The notes under the pieces were generated by a model. The model saw only the letters and a program-made list of their open reading frames with translations, searched no databases and was not told the DNA's origin. Below, in pieces: positions 62,969 to 64,000 of a stretch of DNA of 64,000 bases (positions within the stretch are counted from its first letter, which is position 1; every line of letters begins with the position of its first letter). The stretch is from assembly GCF_029227915.1 (NCBI RefSeq), contig NC_079880.1, positions 4,652,001-4,716,000 of the forward strand, read 5' to 3'. The DNA is from Hydractinia symbiolongicarpus (taxonomy: Eukaryota; Cnidaria; Hydrozoa; Anthoathecata; Hydractiniidae). The position numbers were made by a program, and so were the translations under genes.

Positions 62969-64000
62969 AGACTTGCAGTTTTTAAAAATGTTTTCATTTT
63001 TGATGAGACGGTGAATAAAAGAAGTTTAATCGCCGGCAAACGAAAACCTGCGATTTCCAGTAAATCCTGGACTCGGCCCGTGTAGTCAAAAGTATACAAA
63101 GAAAGTACCCAGGGAGTAAACTCATTTCCCAAACGATTTTTTAAATTATTATTTCACCACTAAAACGCATGAGACTTGTAGTTTTCAAGAATGTTTTCAT
63201 TTTTGATGAGACGCTGAATAAAAGAAGTTTAATCGCCGGCAAACGAAAACCTGCGATTTCCTGTAAATCCCGGACTCGGCCCGTATAGTCAAAAGTGTAC
63301 AAAGAAAGTACCCAGAGAGTAAACTCATTTCCAGAACGATTTTTTAAATTATTTTTTCACCATTAAAACGCATAAGACTTGTAGTTTTTAAAAATGTTTT
63401 CATTTTTGATGAGACGCTGAATAAAAAAAGTTTAATCGCCGGCAAACGAAAACCTGCGATTTCCCGTAAATCCCAGACTCGGCCCGTATAGTCAAAAGTA
63501 TACAAAGAAAGTAACCAGGGTGTAAACTCATTTCCCGAACGGTTTTTTAAATTATTTTTTCACCACTAAACCGCATGAGACTCGTAGTTTTTAAAAATGT
63601 TTTCATTTTTGATGAGACGCTGAATAAAAGAAGTTTAATCGCCGGCAAACGAAAACCCGCAATTTCCCGTAAATCCCCGTCTCGGCCCGTATAGTCAAAA
63701 GTATACAAGGAAAGTACCCAGTGAGTAAACTCATTTCCCTAACGATTTTTTAAATTATTTTTTCACCATTAAAACGCATAAGACTTGTAGTTTTTAAAAA
63801 TGTTTTCATTTTTGATGAGACGCTGAATAAAAAAAGTTTAATCGCCGGCAAACGAAAACCTGCGATTTCCCGTAAATCCCGGACTCGGCCCGTATAGTCA
63901 AAAGTATACAAAGAAAGTACCCAGGGTGTAAATTTATTTCCCAAACGATTTTTTAAATTATTTTTTCACCACTAAAACGCATGAGACTTGTAGTTTTCAA
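62969..64000 (+). repeat. 7-monomer HOR copy running off the window
   Basis: Units at 62969, 63172, 63375, 63578 and 63781 match members 1-5 of the region B unit (8708, 8911, 9114, 9317, 9520). Seventeen bases of the sixth unit are visible. Private changes include GACTCGTAG in the fourth unit and AAATTTATTTCCC in the fifth. Confidence 0.75.

Larger units (their letters stand above)
1..64000 (+). repeat. Tandem satellite array, ~202-203 bp monomer, fills the window
   Basis: The same unit recurs from end to end, with starts (AGACTTG or a one-base variant) at 1, 204, 407, 609, 812, 1014 and so on to 63984. Successive spacings are 201-203 bp, and about 316 complete units fit. All copies I checked lie in one orientation, with no inverted block and no unrelated insertion. 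Near-invariant landmarks in order are AGACTTGTAG, TGATGAGACG, TTTAATCGCCGG, GGCCCGTATAG, GTATAC, GTAAACTCATTT, CGATTTTTTAAATT and CACTAAAACGCATG. The array has no visible coding role. By analogy with other long single-family arrays it is probably centromeric or pericentromeric, but nothing here proves centromere function. Both edges cut through the array. Confidence 0.98.
57701..64000 (+). repeat. Region H: B-like array ending in the 7-monomer HOR
   Basis: Units at 57903-58480 match 8101 onward (offset 49802), and 61144-61953 match 8101-8910 (offset 53043). Between them, 58510-60900 carries variants with CCGCCAATTCCCG and with CGATTTCCTGTAAATTCC plus GAACGAATTTTT. The segment runs to the window edge with no sign of the array ending. 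Confidence 0.85.

Noticed and set aside
1-64000. CRISPR array
   Set aside because: There are no short repeats separated by unique spacers. The entire ~202 bp unit is conserved and tandem, and no cas genes are present.
1-64000. Embedded transposable element, telomeric repeat or rDNA
   Set aside because: No unit-length gap, target-site duplication, terminal inverted repeat, TTAGGG-like run or rRNA segment was seen. Apparent irregularities are monomer indels or class switches.
1-64000. Inverted blocks of satellite
   Set aside because: The landmark AGACTTGTAG...CACTAAAACGCATG reads on the plus strand throughout, and I saw no reverse-oriented unit.

Overview
The whole 64 kb window is a single satellite DNA array. 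One repeat unit of about 202-203 bp runs head to tail, always in the same orientation, from the first base to the last. Taking the unit to begin at AGACTTG, unit 1 starts at position 1 and the last complete unit ends at 63983, giving about 316 units, with a 17-base partial unit at the end. I found no protein-coding gene, tRNA, rRNA, transposon, CRISPR array or non-satellite spacer. The array runs off both edges, so its true length is unknown.

An uninterrupted nucleosome-sized repeat with multi-unit higher-order repeats (HORs) is typical of eukaryotic pericentromeric or centromeric heterochromatin. I cannot name the species and do not recognise the unit as a catalogued satellite. One monomer counted by hand (1-203) is about 35% GC. 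It has a GC-rich core (about 55% over positions 61-120), AT-rich flanks, and more CpG than expected by chance. That argues weakly against a genome that methylates and loses CpG heavily in its satellites; many invertebrates would fit, but this is inference.

Layout by monomer class and HOR: A (204-7290) and C (10738-22527) share classes marked by CTAATGAAAGAGG/CTTAATGAAAGAGG and by ACACTTG, and C holds a 13-monomer HOR of about 2631 bp. B (7291-10737) and H (57701-64000) share a 7-monomer HOR of 1421 bp; the first unit of the window is the same type as the last. D (22528-34411) carries a tandem duplication of about 4.2-4.4 kb. E (34412-41092) carries a 6-monomer, 1215 bp HOR and rearranged pieces of it. 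F (41093-54052) is a mosaic with 14-monomer, 3-monomer and single-monomer duplications, and most of the monomers with a perfect 14-bp palindrome. G (54053-57700) is a 9-monomer, 1824 bp unit present twice.

The structure looks like repeated unequal exchange: tandem copies at scales from one monomer to several kb, copies differing by exactly one monomer, and chimeric monomers whose halves belong to different classes. Sequence features that might matter to a DNA-binding protein are a CENP-B-box-like motif with a spacer one base too short, a GTATA-N8-TATAC dyad, and the 14-bp palindrome that arises within it. The short open frames are by-products of the repeat and are not annotated as genes.
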